From Gammaproteobacteria bacterium (lineage in GTDB: Bacteria; Pseudomonadota; Gammaproteobacteria; Pseudomonadales; Moraxellaceae), in the NCBI GenBank assembly GCA_028868515.1, contig JAGWUI010000001.1, positions 218,111-282,110 of the forward strand: a stretch of 64,000 bases of DNA. The letters are read 5' to 3'. Both the position numbers and the translations under genes were made by a program. Shown piece after piece: positions 16,761-26,249 of the stretch; within the stretch, counting starts at the first letter, position 1; every line of letters begins with the position of its first letter. The notes beneath the pieces were generated by a model, which made no database searches, was not told the DNA's origin, and saw nothing but the letters and a program-made list of their open reading frames with translations.

Positions 16761-18818
16761 TCAAAAATCCAACTGAGCAAATCCATCTCGTAATAACAAA
16801 GTAGCTTCACTTGCAGGTCTCGGCTTACTTACCAAATAACCTTGCAATACATCACAACCTTCATCACATAAATAACGTGCTTGTTCTTCAGTTTCAACGC
16901 CCTCCGCCACGACCTCCATATTTAGCGCGTTACTCATCGCTAAAATTGCGAGTACAATTGCTTTTTGTTGAGGACTATTCATCATTTGTATAATGAATGA
17001 CCGATCTATTTTGATCACATCAATTGGATATAAACCAAGATAAGACAAGGAGGAATACCCTGTACCAAAATCATCCAATGCAATCGTGACTTGACGATTG
17101 CGTATCTCTTGTAAAATATTTCGTACTTTTTCCTGCTCATCCATCAGCAAGCTTTCGGTAATTTCCAACTCTAAACTCATCGGCACAATTTGATGTTTAA
17201 TCAAAATACGATCCAGTGTTGCTAGAAAATTACCTCGTTGTAATTGCAATGCTGACACATTGACTGACACTTTCAACTGACCATATCCCATGTCAGCCCA
17301 AGCTTTAATCTGTGCGCAAGCCTGATCCAACACAAATTCGCCAAGTTGTCCGATCACACCAATTTCTTCTGCTAACCCAATAAATTCTACGGGTGAGACT
17401 AATCCTTTTTTAGGATGATTCCAGCGGACTAATGCTTCAAACCCAACTATTTTCTTATTATCAGCATCAATCTTAGCCTGATAATAAACCTCAAACTGTG
17501 AAGAAGATAAAGCTTTACGCAAAGAATGCTCTAGAGAAATTCGTTCAAATGGTTGAACATTCTGCTGAGTTACAGCAAAAACAAACGTATTACCACCCAA
17601 TCGTTTAGCTTCTTTTAATGCATTTTCTGCATAATAAAAGAGAGAATCAACTTGTTGAGCGTGTTGTGGAAACAGAGCAATGCCAATCGATAAAGTGACA
17701 ATCATCTCTTGCTTATCGATATTAAATGGCGCATCAAATAACTGTTGAAGTTTCTGACTATATTCTTTTAATTTTTGCGGATCATTTTCTGGATATTCAA
17801 GCACAATTCCAAAATCATCACTGCCTAAATGCGCTATAACTCCAGTTCGAATTTCAAGACTAACAAATCGTGTCGCCACCTGTTTAAGAAGTTGGTCAGC
17901 ACCCTTTGTACCCAGCAAATTATTCAGTAATCTAAATCGATCTAAATTCAGCAATAACACCGCAAAAGATGACTGTTTCTCTATGCTTTGCAAAATATAT
18001 TGGTGCAAATACTCTTTGAAATAAGTGCGATTAGGTAGATCAGTCAACGAATCATAGTTCGCCAAATAAGACAAACGCTGCTCACTTCTTCGGCGTTCTG
18101 TAAGATCACCGATAATCCCAATGTAGTGGGTTTTACGTTGTTGATCATCATATACAGTATTGATATGTAGCCAAGCGGGATACTCCTCGCCGTTTTTACG
18201 CTGTGTCCAAAACTCCCCCTCGTATACACCCACCGTTTCTAAAGTTTTCGTTACATTTTGTGCCGCTTGCACCACTGCGGGATTATAGTAACGATCTCGA
18301 TTCATAAATCGAGTACCTATTAGCTCTTCTTTTGAAAAACCTGATATTTTTTCAAAGTAAGGATTGATATTTTGAATTCGAAATTGGTGATCTAAAATAA
18401 AAACACCTTGTGACACATGCTGAAATAGCATGGTTGCAAGCATTCTTCTTTCGACAGCGGCCTTCCTTGAGTTGATATTGCGCCGAATCCCCACCATCCG
18501 TGTTGCAATCCGCGTTTCTTGATCGCGCGCGATCACTTGAGCAATATCTTGCATCCAGATCCAATAGCCATTTTTATGCTGTATTCGAAATTCAGCTTCA
18601 TAGTGATCAGTGAGGCCTTTCAAATGAGAAACCACTGCACTACGTACGATGGGATAATCTTCAGGATGTATAAGCTGAACGAGGCGCGACATATTGGTAT
18701 CGGCCTGATTGGTCGTATTATCGTGATAGCCCAAAATCTGCCATAGGTTGGTTGAGTATAATTTACGATGTGTAATATCCCAATCCCAAGAGCTAATCAT
18801 GCCCTCGCAAAGTTCCAT
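16761..18818 (-). CDS. PAS-PAS-GGDEF-EAL cyclic-di-GMP protein
   Basis: A 685-aa soluble signalling protein. Two PAS/PAC units occupy about residues 5-120 and 130-245. A GGDEF domain follows (about 255-410) whose active-site loop reads GSDDF rather than GGDEF, so cyclase activity is doubtful. The EAL domain (about 425-680) keeps FEALVRW, the DDFGTGYSSLSYL loop and E-rich motifs, so it is probably an active phosphodiesterase. The ATG at 18818 is preferred over that at 18824 because AAGGA (18825-18829) is spaced six bases from it. It is monocistronic. The input signal is unknown. Confidence 0.93.
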   Translation of the reverse strand: MELCEGMISSWDWDITHRKLYSTNLWQILGYHDNTTNQADTNMSRLVQLIHPEDYPIVRSAVVSHLKGLTDHYEAEFRIQHKNGYWIWMQDIAQVIARDQETRIATRMVGIRRNINSRKAAVERRMLATMLFQHVSQGVFILDHQFRIQNINPYFEKISGFSKEELIGTRFMNRDRYYNPAVVQAAQNVTKTLETVGVYEGEFWTQRKNGEEYPAWLHINTVYDDQQRKTHYIGIIGDLTERRRSEQRLSYLANYDSLTDLPNRTYFKEYLHQYILQSIEKQSSFAVLLLNLDRFRLLNNLLGTKGADQLLKQVATRFVSLEIRTGVIAHLGSDDFGIVLEYPENDPQKLKEYSQKLQQLFDAPFNIDKQEMIVTLSIGIALFPQHAQQVDSLFYYAENALKEAKRLGGNTFVFAVTQQNVQPFERISLEHSLRKALSSSQFEVYYQAKIDADNKKIVGFEALVRWNHPKKGLVSPVEFIGLAEEIGVIGQLGEFVLDQACAQIKAWADMGYGQLKVSVNVSALQLQRGNFLATLDRILIKHQIVPMSLELEITESLLMDEQEKVRNILQEIRNRQVTIALDDFGTGYSSLSYLGLYPIDVIKIDRSFIIQMMNSPQQKAIVLAILAMSNALNMEVVAEGVETEEQARYLCDEGCDVLQGYLVSKPRPASEATLLLRDGFAQLDF

Positions 18819-19337
18819 CTTCATTCCTTATTTCATTATTATAGAATCTATGTAGTGCTTAGACCCAAGGCTGTAAGGGTAAAATAAATAAACAACGATC
18901 CTATGCACTCACAAGAATTTCATAACGTGAGTATTATATCTATTACATACTCGTAAATATATGCGATTTGCGATGGTGCTAGAGGTACAAAGATAAACAA
19001 AAGAAGACACCGCTAGCTTTTGGCTAAGGAACTTAGAATTCGAGATTCTTACCCCACATTCTCTTTTATTTACTAGCCACCAATAGCTTAAATATTATTG
19101 TATTTAAATACATAGAACCCCTCTTACCTTTTACACGACTCTTTAGCAAGTGTAAAAAATGACAGGTATTTTCTTAACGAAATTTTAACTTTTGGGTGGA
19201 TAATAAAAGTGATTTTACTTGTTTACTTATTTGATTTTGCTTCACAAAAAAAATGGTTAAATTTCAATCAAAAATGAATGACCACCGACTTTTGCAGCAA
19301 CTTATTTTAATTTTTTAATACAAAAAAAGGATCTGAC
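18819..19337. other. intergenic region, no gene seen
   Basis: This 519-bp A+T-rich gap between divergent genes contains no convincing open frame. It should hold the promoters of both neighbours. One inverted repeat is visible at 19129-19157 (TTTTACAC and GTGTAAAA, 13-nt spacer); its role is unknown. Confidence 0.5.
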
Positions 19338-19634
19338 ATGGCTACGTTTATTGTTCGTATTGAGCTTCCTAATGCGCTGCCAAATGACTATGAAATTTTG
19401 AACCATAAAATGGAACAGTCTGGCTTTTCAAGAAGAATATATGGAAATGATGGGAAATCTTACGCATTGCCTACTGCAGAATACATGTGGTCAAGTAGAT
19501 TCCAGACGACTCGCGCAGTCCGAAGTCAAGTAGCATTAATTATCAACTCCATTCAAAAAAGAAACTCTGCCATCCTAGTTATGAAATTTAGTAGCTCAGC
19601 ATGGACAGGATTAAAACAACTAGAACCATCGTAA
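19338..19634 (+). CDS. small DUF2622/GhoS-like protein
   Basis: A 98-aa cytoplasmic protein that starts MATFIVRIELPNALPNDYEI, with AGGAT six bases before the ATG. The pattern (a short strand, a helix with KMEQSGFSR, then SYALPTAEYMW, and a final strand ending WTGLKQL) matches my recollection of small DUF2622 proteins, the family that includes the GhoS antitoxin RNase. No GhoT-type short membrane toxin is seen beside it, so an antitoxin role is not supported by context. It stands alone between two gaps of about 500 bp. Confidence 0.5.
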   Translation: MATFIVRIELPNALPNDYEILNHKMEQSGFSRRIYGNDGKSYALPTAEYMWSSRFQTTRAVRSQVALIINSIQKRNSAILVMKFSSSAWTGLKQLEPS

Positions 19635-20019
19635 GAATAGGCTGCTTTTCGAGTAAATCAGCAGTAAAGCGAATGTAGTCTGAACTACCATCTTTATATT
19701 TACAGATCAACATAAAGCTCAATCACAGTCTCTACAATTTTTACTTTATGATATTTTGAGCAAACCAATATGTTTTTTTGACTTAATAAAAACTAAAACT
19801 TATTTGTACTGTTAAATTAAATTGCGATGTAGGTTCGAGAGCACTTACAAAGATTCAATCATTGAAAAGGATTTTCTAAAATCCAAATTTCTATTCTCTC
19901 GCGCAAAACCCCTCAACTAATACCAACCTCATGGCATGAAGATAATTAATCTACATTTCATATAGTTACTCTCCCCCCTGATCATTTTAAAAATCCTGGT
20001 TCTTATTCGTTTTTCTAAT

Positions 20020-20077
20020 TTATCTTGCTCAATGAGATAAGTTTAGTTTATGATCGCACATTCTTATTGAGAATGTG
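20020..20077 (+). promoter_or_regulatory. promoter with two palindromic operators
   Basis: A promoter TTGCTC (20025-20030), 18 bp, TATGAT (20049-20054) precedes the barrel gene. A palindrome TTATCT-N9-AGATAA (20020-20040) overlaps the -35. A second palindrome, CACATTCT-TATTG-AGAATGTG (20057-20077), covers the expected start site. Both are 21 bp and their centres are 37 bp apart. The second has the ATTGAGAAT core often seen in Fur-type sites, but it does not match the Fur consensus well, so the regulator is unassigned. Confidence 0.55.
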
Positions 20078-20162
20078 TCTTAATATCACTATGTAATGCA
20101 TTTACATACTTATTTACAACACAGATAACTCAAATAAAATTTTGCAATATTCTGGGGATATC

Positions 20163-21050
20163 ATGATTAAACGTATCGTTGCGATGACTAGTCTGGCTTG
20201 CTTATCGCAGATTGCTGTAGCCGATGAAAACTTATTTGGTTATGTGCAAGGTTCTGAAACCCTGCCAAAAGGTGCTCAAGAAGCTTACTTCTGGACTACG
20301 AATCGTAGTGATAAAGGTGCTGGTCACTATTCAGCATACGACTACAAAACTGAATACGAATACGGCGTTTCTGACCGTTTTACGACTTCTGCAGCAGTTA
20401 ATTTGATGTCCCTAAATACTAGTGGCATTGTCATTGATGGCTATCTGCCGGGTGATAAAAAAATCAAATTGAAGTTTTCTGGCGTAGAGTTGGGTGCAAA
20501 ATATAACTACCTTAGCGCGGCATCTGAACCGGTTGGTTTGTCGAGTAATTTTGAGTTTATATACAAATCTGTTGATCCTCATTCAGGTCAAGAAAAAGAT
20601 GTATTGTCTTTTGAGCATAATTTAATCGCCCAAAAATACTTCTTGGATGCGAGTTTGATCTGGGTGGGTAACTTTGGCATTGAAGGGACTTACGCAAAAC
20701 GCGCTCCAATTAACAATCTGCCAGCAGGTTTTGATTGGCCGACTACACCAGAAATGGAATTAGAATTTGTATTAGGTACAGGTTTATCCTATCGTTTTGC
20801 ACCGAACTGGTATGCGGGTGTAGAAGCTCAATATGAAACTGAGTTTGAAACTGAAGTTGGCCAAGAGCGTTGGACTGTATTTGCAGGTCCGTCATTGCAC
20901 TATGGTTCAAAAAACTATTGGATGACAGCAACGTGGTATCCACAGCTCAGTGGCGGTCGTGAAAAGTTCCCTGAGCAAGATGATACTCATCTACATTTGA
21001 TTGAAAAAACCAAAAATGAGTTCCGCTTGAAATTTGGTTATAACTTCTAA
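20163..21050 (+). CDS. predicted outer-membrane beta-barrel protein
   Basis: A 295-aa protein with a Sec signal peptide (MIKRIVAMTSLACLSQIAVA, cleavage near AVA-DE). The mature chain is rich in alternating aromatic strands and ends in Phe (RLKFGYNF), as outer-membrane barrels do. It recalls small families of unknown function such as DUF6662; I cannot name it firmly. The frame is open from a TTG at 20142, but ATG 20163 has GGGGA upstream. It precedes an exported FMN-binding protein by 17 bp, so the two form an operon. A role in metal or electron handling at the envelope is inference from that pairing. Confidence 0.75.
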   Translation: MIKRIVAMTSLACLSQIAVADENLFGYVQGSETLPKGAQEAYFWTTNRSDKGAGHYSAYDYKTEYEYGVSDRFTTSAAVNLMSLNTSGIVIDGYLPGDKKIKLKFSGVELGAKYNYLSAASEPVGLSSNFEFIYKSVDPHSGQEKDVLSFEHNLIAQKYFLDASLIWVGNFGIEGTYAKRAPINNLPAGFDWPTTPEMELEFVLGTGLSYRFAPNWYAGVEAQYETEFETEVGQERWTVFAGPSLHYGSKNYWMTATWYPQLSGGREKFPEQDDTHLHLIEKTKNEFRLKFGYNF

Positions 21051-21067
21051 TTATTGGAATTATTGAT

Positions 21068-21583
21068 ATGAAATGGTCACCTTATGCAGCGGCTGCCTTG
21101 TGTGTTACACCGATCGTCAGCCATGCTTCTGTCTATTTAACCGTAGAACAAGCACAAAAATTGATTTTTCCCAATGCAACGATGCAGAAGGTTGCCATTC
21201 ATCTCACCGATGACCAAGTCAAAAGTCTTAAAAAATCTTCAGGAATTTTTTATGCTTTTAAAGCTGATCAAGTCTACAAAACCAACGATGGTGGCTGGTT
21301 TATTGTTGATCAAGTCTTAGGTAAACATGAAATGATTACCTATGCCGTCGGTCTTAACGCCAATGGCGCAGTGAAGCAAGTCGAGATTCTAGAATACAAC
21401 GAGTCTTATGGTGGTCAAGTGCGCGATTCAAACTGGCGTCAGCAATTTGTTGATAAAACAGTCGCATCACCTGTTAGTTTGAACAATGACATCCGTAATA
21501 TCAGTGGTGCAACTTTATCCTCCAAGCATATTACAGACGGTGTAAAACGTATTCTGCAATTTCATAGCATGTTATTAAAATAA
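21068..21583 (+). CDS. exported FMN-binding domain protein
   Basis: A 171-aa protein with a signal peptide (MKWSPYAAAALCVTPIVSHA). Its C-terminal part is an FMN_bind domain related to RnfG and NqrC: GAVKQVEILEYNESYGGQV and the flavinylation motif SGATLSS, whose threonine would be linked to FMN by an ApbE transferase. It would carry electrons in the periplasm. No apbE gene or membrane reductase is present in the window, so its partners are elsewhere. It is the second gene after the barrel protein. A palindromic repeat begins two bases after its stop. Confidence 0.88.
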   Translation: MKWSPYAAAALCVTPIVSHASVYLTVEQAQKLIFPNATMQKVAIHLTDDQVKSLKKSSGIFYAFKADQVYKTNDGGWFIVDQVLGKHEMITYAVGLNANGAVKQVEILEYNESYGGQVRDSNWRQQFVDKTVASPVSLNNDIRNISGATLSSKHITDGVKRILQFHSMLLK

Positions 21584-21585
21584 CT

Positions 21586-21714
21586 TATGGCTGTTCCTGC
21601 AAGTAAAAAAGCATAGTTCACTGAGCAGAGTCGAAGTGACGGAACAAAACACGCACATTTCGACTCCGCTCAATGTACTATGAATTTGTATGATTATTCT
21701 CTGGAATAGCTATA
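21586..21714 (-). repeat. palindromic dispersed repeat, copy A (full length)
   Basis: A 129-bp imperfect inverted repeat. The right end TGGAATAGCTATA (21702-21714) and the left end (21586-21598, degenerate) are terminal inverted repeats. Inside are two short hairpins in opposite orientation, CACTGAGCAGAGTCGAAGTG (21619-21638) and a related 22-mer at 21655-21676 with core TTCGACTCCGCTCAATG. Read in reverse complement it aligns with copy D at 59716-59845. It separates the FMN-protein gene from the convergent tRNA operon. The remaining 290 bp up to 22006 show nothing I recognise. Confidence 0.85.
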
Positions 21715-22006
21715 GTATTACCACTATTGATATTTTATGAGCTAAACCACTGCTTGGCGCAGTGGTTTAAATTAAGCTACATTTTTGTATGATCTTGAAC
21801 AAAATCGAGCACATCGAGCGATTGATACCAAACACTTATTTCTATGGCAGTATTTTTTAGTAACGGTCGTGTTAATACCACAACAAATACCACCAGATAA
21901 CGTGGATTAGGGTACTTTTCTGTGGACTGATACAGACAACAAAAAATCCATAAATCTAATGATTTCTGGAATTTACAGTCTATCTTGAATTGATTTTAAA
22001 ATAATA

Positions 22007-22083
22007 TGGGGTGGCTAATGGGACTCGAACCCACGACAACCGAGATCACAACCCGGGGCTCTACCAACTGAGCTATAGCCACC
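22007..22083 (-). tRNA. tRNA-His (anticodon GTG)
   Basis: Minus-strand cloverleaf with acceptor stem GTGGCTA/TAGCCAC, encoded CCA, and the additional G at position -1 (complement of C22083) that is diagnostic of histidine tRNA, opposite discriminator C73. The anticodon loop TTGTGAT holds GTG. It is last in the Pro-Arg-His operon. Confidence 0.97.
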
Positions 22084-22149
22084 ATAGAAGCCAATTGAAA
22101 ACATAGACGTTTTGCAATGGATATTTAGCGGGAAAACATGGATAAGGCT

Positions 22150-22226
22150 TGGTGCGCCTAGCAGGATTCGAACCTGCGGCCATCCGCTTAGAAGGCGGAT
22201 GCTCTATCCAACTGAGCTATAGGCGC
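22150..22226 (-). tRNA. tRNA-Arg (anticodon TCT)
   Basis: Minus-strand cloverleaf of 77 nt. The acceptor stem GCGCCTA pairs with TAGGCGC, the anticodon loop CTTCTAA holds TCT, the T-arm is GCAGGTTCGAATCCTGC, and CCA is encoded. It is the middle gene of the tRNA operon. Confidence 0.97.
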
Positions 22227-22335
22227 TTAATCATAAACAGGCGCGTTAAAACGAATATCTTAAAACACACTGCTAAACGACAACTGCCTACGTAACTACT
22301 TCAGTGATATCGACCAATTTATCTAACCAATAAAT

Positions 22336-22412
<77 letters not shown>

Positions 22413-22484
22413 AATAAACGGCTTAATAATCACCTTTTTACATCACCGACTTGCTGTTTTTCGTAGCTCGTCGTGATGGGGTGT

Positions 22485-22513
22485 ATTCTAGGTAGTTCAT
22501 CACCCTACGTCAA
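22485..22513 (-). promoter_or_regulatory. promoter of the tRNA Pro-Arg-His operon
   Basis: On the minus strand, TTGACG (complement of 22508-22513) and TAGAAT (complement of 22485-22490) are separated by 17 bp. A C-rich discriminator (ACACCCC) follows, as in stringently controlled stable-RNA promoters. The predicted start is about 65 bp before tRNA-Pro. Confidence 0.8.
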
Positions 22514-22616
22514 CCACGAGGCGGACGATTTTACAGCAATTGAGCATAAAACTTAGATTTTTTTAATAATATGTTCATTTTCCATACTAAATCACTGAAA
22601 AAAGGATAATTTCATC

Positions 22617-23687
22617 CTAGCCTTTGAGTTGTTTTGCAAAATTAAGCATACGATCTAATGGCACTTTAGCGCGCAATGCTAAATCGGCATCAACATGAAT
22701 TTCCTGATCACCTGTTTTAAGCACATGCAATAAGTTATCCAGCTCATTCATGGCCATCCATGGACAATGCGCACAAGAACGACATGTTGCGCCCTCGCCT
22801 GCTGTCGGTGCTTCAATCAGGATTTTATCCGGTGCGGCTTGTTGCATTTTGTAGAAAATCCCACGATCAGTCGCAACGATCATACGTTTGTGAGGCAAAG
22901 TCTGTGCGGCTTTAATCAACTGGCTTGTACTTCCAACTGCATCAGCTAAGGCGATCACAGACTCTGGTGATTCTGGATGTACCAAAATCGCAGCATCAGG
23001 ATATAGAGCTTTCATTTGCTCTAAACCGCGCGCGCGAAACTCCTCATGCACAATACATGAGCCATCCCAGAGCAACATATCTGCGCCAGTTTTCTTCTGG
23101 ATATAGCGACCTAGGTGCTGGTCAGGCGCCCAGATAATTTTTTCACCTAGGCTATCCAGATGCTCAACAATATCTACGGCAATACTTGAAGTCACGACCC
23201 AATCTGCTCTTGCTTTTACCGCAGCTGACGTATTGGCATATACAACTACAGTATGATCAGGATGTGCGTCACAAAACGCAGTGAACTCATCAACTGGACA
23301 CCCCAAATCTAATGAACACGTCGCTTCTAACGTCGGCATGAGCACAGTTTTTTCGGGGCTTAAAATTTTGGCGGTTTCACCCATGAATTTCACGCCAGCA
23401 ACCATCAATGTTGTTGCCGAATGGTCACGTCCAAAACGTGCCATTTCTAAGGAATCCGAAACACAGCCGCCTGTGGCTTCTGCAAGTGCTTGAATATCAG
23501 GATCACAGTAATAGTGCGCCACCAACACTGCATCTCGCTTCTTCAACTCTGCGGCAATTTCTTCAAACTTTTGTTTGCGCTCGCTTTCGCTGAGTTTATG
23601 TTCAGTATTGTTATGGTCAAAGCCACTCAATCGATCAAGGTGCTCTTTGACGATGATTTTGGAATGATTATCGATGAGTGCTGACAT
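22617..23687 (-). CDS. nadA: quinolinate synthase
   Basis: NadA condenses iminoaspartate with dihydroxyacetone phosphate to quinolinate in de novo NAD synthesis. The 356-aa product shows the three pseudo-repeated domains, with the [4Fe-4S] ligand cysteines in [19 protein letters not shown] and the C-terminal [10 protein letters not shown]. Substrate-binding motifs such as HYYCDPDIQ near the N-terminus are present. It is monocistronic on the minus strand. A short stem with a T-run on the minus strand (22601-22619) overlaps its stop and may terminate it. Confidence 0.97.
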   Translation of the reverse strand: MSALIDNHSKIIVKEHLDRLSGFDHNNTEHKLSESERKQKFEEIAAELKKRDAVLVAHYYCDPDIQALAEATGGCVSDSLEMARFGRDHSATTLMVAGVKFMGETAKILSPEKTVLMPTLEATCSLDLGCPVDEFTAFCDAHPDHTVVVYANTSAAVKARADWVVTSSIAVDIVEHLDSLGEKIIWAPDQHLGRYIQKKTGADMLLWDGSCIVHEEFRARGLEQMKALYPDAAILVHPESPESVIALADAVGSTSQLIKAAQTLPHKRMIVATDRGIFYKMQQAAPDKILIEAPTAGEGATCRSCAHCPWMAMNELDNLLHVLKTGDQEIHVDADLALRAKVPLDRMLNFAKQLKG

Positions 23688-23790
23688 AAAATAACTCTTA
23701 GCATTAACAATTCATGTAAAAAAGCTGTTTGGCCTCTAATAGCTCAAACAGCCCATAACCTTGATTCTTTGATCGTTAGTAACCATCAAA

Positions 23791-24765
23791 TTAAAGCGTT
23801 GGATCTCGAAACTCAACCGCACGACGCGTAAGCGTGGCAAAAGCATTCTGAATTTTTTGCTCAACAATAGGCGCCCATTGTAAACTGGCTTGACCCGCAA
23901 GTTGTGCAGCTTGTAAACCTAATTTCTCTCCCAGAGTCAGTTTGCGACGTGATTGGATTGAGTAAACATCACTTTTCGGCAATAACGACAATAAATACGC
24001 ATCACTGGTTTGCAACTGGTCAACGAGATTAAGATTCAACGCATCTTCGCCATACCAATGCTCGCCTGTAGCAATTGTGGAAACATCTAACTTAGGACGA
24101 TACTTGCCAACAAAGTGTTTAAAAAGTTGATGCGTTTGCTCCAATTCTTCTTCAAACTTTTCTTTACCTTCGTCAGAGTTCTCACCGAACATCGTTACCG
24201 TACGTTTGTATTTACCTGCGGTGTAAACATCGAAATCGATTTTTAGGGATTGAAGAAGTTTATGAAAGTTTGGCATTTGTGCGACGACGCCAATAGACCC
24301 CACAACTGCGAATGGCGCAGCTACAATTTCTTGCGCAATACATGCCATCATATAGCCGCCACTTGCAGCCACTTTATCAATACAAATTGTTAAGTGAAAT
24401 CCAGCATCACGTAAGCGAGCCAATTGCGCTGCGGCTAAACCATAACCATGTACCAACCCACCTGGACTTTCCAAACGCAAAACGATCTGATCACGACCCG
24501 CGCGTGCCATTGACAGAATCACTGTAATTTCTTCGCGTAAATGCTCTACTGCACTGGCTTGAATATCGCCTTTAAAGTCTAGAACGTAAACTCGATTACC
24601 TTCTTTTGTCCGAATCTTTTGGTTTCTTTCTTGGGTCTTAGTCAGTTTTTTTTGTTCTGATTTAGATAACGTAGCATTTGCCAGAAAACGCTGGTGAGAC
24701 TCTAAACGCTCATTTAAATGAGTAATACGCATTTCTGATTGAAATTTTGGGGTATGAAATAGCAT
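23791..24765 (-). CDS. sohB: S49 family peptidase SohB-like
   Basis: SohB is a signal-peptide-peptidase-like serine protease working by a Ser-Lys dyad. The serine is in VAASGGYMMACIA and the lysine in AGKYKRTVTMFGE. The 324-aa product aligns closely in pattern with E. coli SohB through the catalytic core (VYVLDFKGDIQASAVEHLRE and GEHWYG). Unlike E. coli SohB, the N-terminus (MLFHTPKFQSEMR) has no membrane helix, so this form looks cytoplasmic or peripheral. The charged 60-residue N-terminal stretch is probably coiled coil. A YeaC-type gene and nadK lie upstream in the same direction. Confidence 0.92.
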   Translation of the reverse strand: MLFHTPKFQSEMRITHLNERLESHQRFLANATLSKSEQKKLTKTQERNQKIRTKEGNRVYVLDFKGDIQASAVEHLREEITVILSMARAGRDQIVLRLESPGGLVHGYGLAAAQLARLRDAGFHLTICIDKVAASGGYMMACIAQEIVAAPFAVVGSIGVVAQMPNFHKLLQSLKIDFDVYTAGKYKRTVTMFGENSDEGKEKFEEELEQTHQLFKHFVGKYRPKLDVSTIATGEHWYGEDALNLNLVDQLQTSDAYLLSLLPKSDVYSIQSRRKLTLGEKLGLQAAQLAGQASLQWAPIVEQKIQNAFATLTRRAVEFRDPTL

Positions 24766-24961
24766 ATTTTGATGTCCTGTAATAATTCATCAATCGCACG
24801 TTAGAAAAACGGCACGTTGTTCTAAGTCATGCATGAGTCTGAGTCAAAGCAAAACCATCGTAAAACAAACCGTAGTTCTAGTTATTGTGATGACAACATT
24901 AAAATTCAAGTGAGTTATTTGTCTCTCTAAGTTGATCTAAGACAAGATCACAACATTAGCA

Positions 24962-25249
24962 TCAAACCAAACGCAATGGCTTTTCTTCATCGGCGTGATT
25001 GTGGGGATGATCGGAATCACAAGACTCGCCTTCTTTTTTACCTTTATCAATGTAGCCCGTACGCTGATTTTCAGGTAAATGCTTCATTTCCCAGATCAAA
25101 ACCGCTTGCATAGATGTAGCGCGCTGTTCTGGTGTTAAACGATCACCATTTGGCCATTTACCAATTTCAACCGCAGTACGCAGGCGATCTACAATTTCAG
25201 GGGTTAGCGCTGCCAAAACTGCTTCAGGGTTCATTGCATCATTACTCAT
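24962..25249 (-). CDS. YeaC/DUF1315 family protein
   Basis: A 95-aa soluble protein with the DUF1315 pattern EIVDRLRTAVEIGKWPNGDRLTPEQRATSMQAV split over about residues 18-50. The family has no known function. The C-terminal 25 residues are acidic and His-rich (SDHPHNHADEE). It lies 28 bp after nadK and 196 bp before sohB, all on the minus strand, an arrangement known in related bacteria. Confidence 0.85.
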   Translation of the reverse strand: MSNDAMNPEAVLAALTPEIVDRLRTAVEIGKWPNGDRLTPEQRATSMQAVLIWEMKHLPENQRTGYIDKGKKEGESCDSDHPHNHADEEKPLRLV

Positions 25250-25277
25250 ATCACTTTACTCATAACAACTTCAAAGG

Positions 25278-26249
25278 TTACTCATCACTGCTTTCTTTAT
25301 AATGACTCCAGCCAAGCTTAGTCCGACAAGCAGCATAAAAATCATAACCAGGAGGATGCAGCAAATTTAATTTAAATGGATGCTTGCGAATATAGAGCCA
25401 ATCCCCTTCATCCAAAGTCACACTAGATTGACCATCAGCACTCACCATTGGACGGACGCGTGTACCTTTAATATTGATTTTAATTTCACATTCACTAGCA
25501 ACTACAATCGGGCGACTAGATAACGTATGAGGGTGCATTGGCGCGAGTACGATACCTTGCATAGATGGATGCATAATTGGACCTCCAGCAGATAAAGCGT
25601 AAGCTGTAGATCCTGTTGGTGTCGCGATAATCAACCCGTCACTATGCTGTCTATACACAAAATGACCGTCGATACTCAGCTCGAAATCAATCATATGCAC
25701 GGATTTACCTGCATGTAATACGATGTCATTTAATGCCACTGCTTCATGTGTCACACGACCTTCTGTACGAATTTCCATGTGTAAAAGAAATCGCTTATCC
25801 AGCGTAAAGTCGCCTTTGAGTACATGATTTAGCTTTTCGATCACACCATCTGGCGAAACATCAGCCAAAAATCCCAAACGACCGCGATTCACGCCAAGGA
25901 CTGGAGTTTGATAACGCGCTAATACACGAGCCGCATGCAATAAAGAGCCATCACCACCGACAACAACCACTAAATCACAAACCTCACCCAACAAGGCACG
26001 CGAGACGACTTGAACAGCTGGCATCTGCGCCAATTCTGCTGTCGCTTCATCAAAAATAGGATTAAGACCACACGCAACAATATGATCATGGATCAAATGC
26101 AGGGTATCAACAACAGAAGTCTTGCCGGGTCGACCCATCAACCCGATATTACGAAAATGTTGGCTTTTAACGGCGACGCTTTGAGCGTTTTGCCTGACTG
26201 ATTTCAAAATCCTCAGTACTCCAATGTATTCTAGGGTGAAGCATAACAT
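25278..26249 (-). CDS. nadK: NAD kinase
   Basis: NadK makes NADP from NAD and ATP (or polyphosphate). Visible are the GGDG motif (VVVVGGDGSLLHAAR), the NRGRLGFLADV motif, and the conserved HSDGLIIATPTGSTAYALSA region. The frame gives 323 aa from ATG 26249, longer than usual (about 300). The codon TTG at 26207 (residue 15), with GAGGA just upstream, is an alternative start giving 309 aa. It is first of nadK-yeaC-sohB on the minus strand. Confidence 0.95.
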   Translation of the reverse strand: MLCFTLEYIGVLRILKSVRQNAQSVAVKSQHFRNIGLMGRPGKTSVVDTLHLIHDHIVACGLNPIFDEATAELAQMPAVQVVSRALLGEVCDLVVVVGGDGSLLHAARVLARYQTPVLGVNRGRLGFLADVSPDGVIEKLNHVLKGDFTLDKRFLLHMEIRTEGRVTHEAVALNDIVLHAGKSVHMIDFELSIDGHFVYRQHSDGLIIATPTGSTAYALSAGGPIMHPSMQGIVLAPMHPHTLSSRPIVVASECEIKINIKGTRVRPMVSADGQSSVTLDEGDWLYIRKHPFKLNLLHPPGYDFYAACRTKLGWSHYKESSDE

